The notes beneath the pieces are model-generated. The model saw only the letters and a program-made list of their open reading frames with translations, was not told the DNA's origin and ran no database searches. The position numbers were made by a program, and so were the translations under genes. Positions 5,723-5,802 of a stretch of DNA of 5,802 nucleotides are shown piece by piece. This DNA is from Clostridia bacterium (GTDB taxonomy: Bacteria; Bacillota; Clostridia; Oscillospirales; CAG-272): positions 1-5,802 of the forward strand of contig JAGBTR010000096.1 of the NCBI GenBank assembly GCA_017631215.1, in the 5' to 3' direction. The number at the start of each line of letters is the position of its first letter. Positions within the stretch are counted from its first letter, which is position 1.

Positions 5723-5802
5723 TGGACGGTCAACCCAATCTGGATTTTGAAAAATATAAGACCAAAAAGCCCGCGCGCGCCGAGCGACCGACCAACTGCG
5801 AG
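5722..5802 (+). CDS. N-terminus of an unidentified protein, cut by window end
   Basis: An ATG at 5722 shares its first base with the coaD stop (TGATG) and follows a strong GGGGGAGG at 5706-5713 with 8-nt spacing, so it is a credible start. The 27 visible residues begin MDGQPNLDFEKYKTKKPARA and continue to the edge without a stop. They are hydrophilic and lysine/arginine-rich, with no signal peptide or membrane segment. I do not recognise the family and too little is visible to assign one. By position it should belong to the uvrC-rsmD-coaD operon. Confidence 0.65.
   Translation, partial: MDGQPNLDFEKYKTKKPARAERPTNCE

Overview
This window looks like a piece of a Gram-positive, moderately high-GC Clostridia chromosome (Oscillospirales/Ruminococcaceae-like is my best guess, an inference from protein style only). 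Pointers are strong AGGAGG-type ribosome binding sites, an HPr with both His15 and Ser46, the Firmicutes-style rsmD-coaD pair, and tight co-directional gene packing. All genes are on the + strand, and I see no mobile element, CRISPR array, tRNA or rRNA.

Region 1 (1-2133) is an envelope-type block. It holds the 3' part of a polytopic O-antigen ligase/polymerase-like (Wzy_C) protein, then two consecutive single-pass membrane proteins of similar architecture (N-terminal TM anchor plus extracytoplasmic beta-rich domain) that resemble DUF4330. The second starts at the stop codon of the first, or 15 nt beyond it, so they are very probably co-transcribed.

Region 2 (2134-2377) is the only substantial non-coding stretch and is clearly AT-rich against its GC-rich surroundings. 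It carries two convincing tandem extended -10 promoters, a three-fold 10-bp-phased CGAAAT repeat, and a small perfect palindrome inside the first promoter's spacer. It separates the envelope block from the next unit.

Region 3 (2378-5802) begins with HPr (PTS phosphocarrier), followed by a hairpin-containing gap and then a tight run of uvrC (nucleotide excision repair), rsmD (16S rRNA m2G966 methyltransferase), coaD (coenzyme A biosynthesis) and the start of an unidentified gene cut by the window end. From uvrC onward the genes are separated by 12 nt or overlap (8 nt and 1 nt), which suggests one operon with translational coupling. The hairpin between HPr and uvrC may attenuate or terminate part of the transcripts.

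Most of the window is ordinary housekeeping sequence. The least explained parts are the two DUF4330-like proteins and the structured promoter island. I do not see strong evidence of a novel system.
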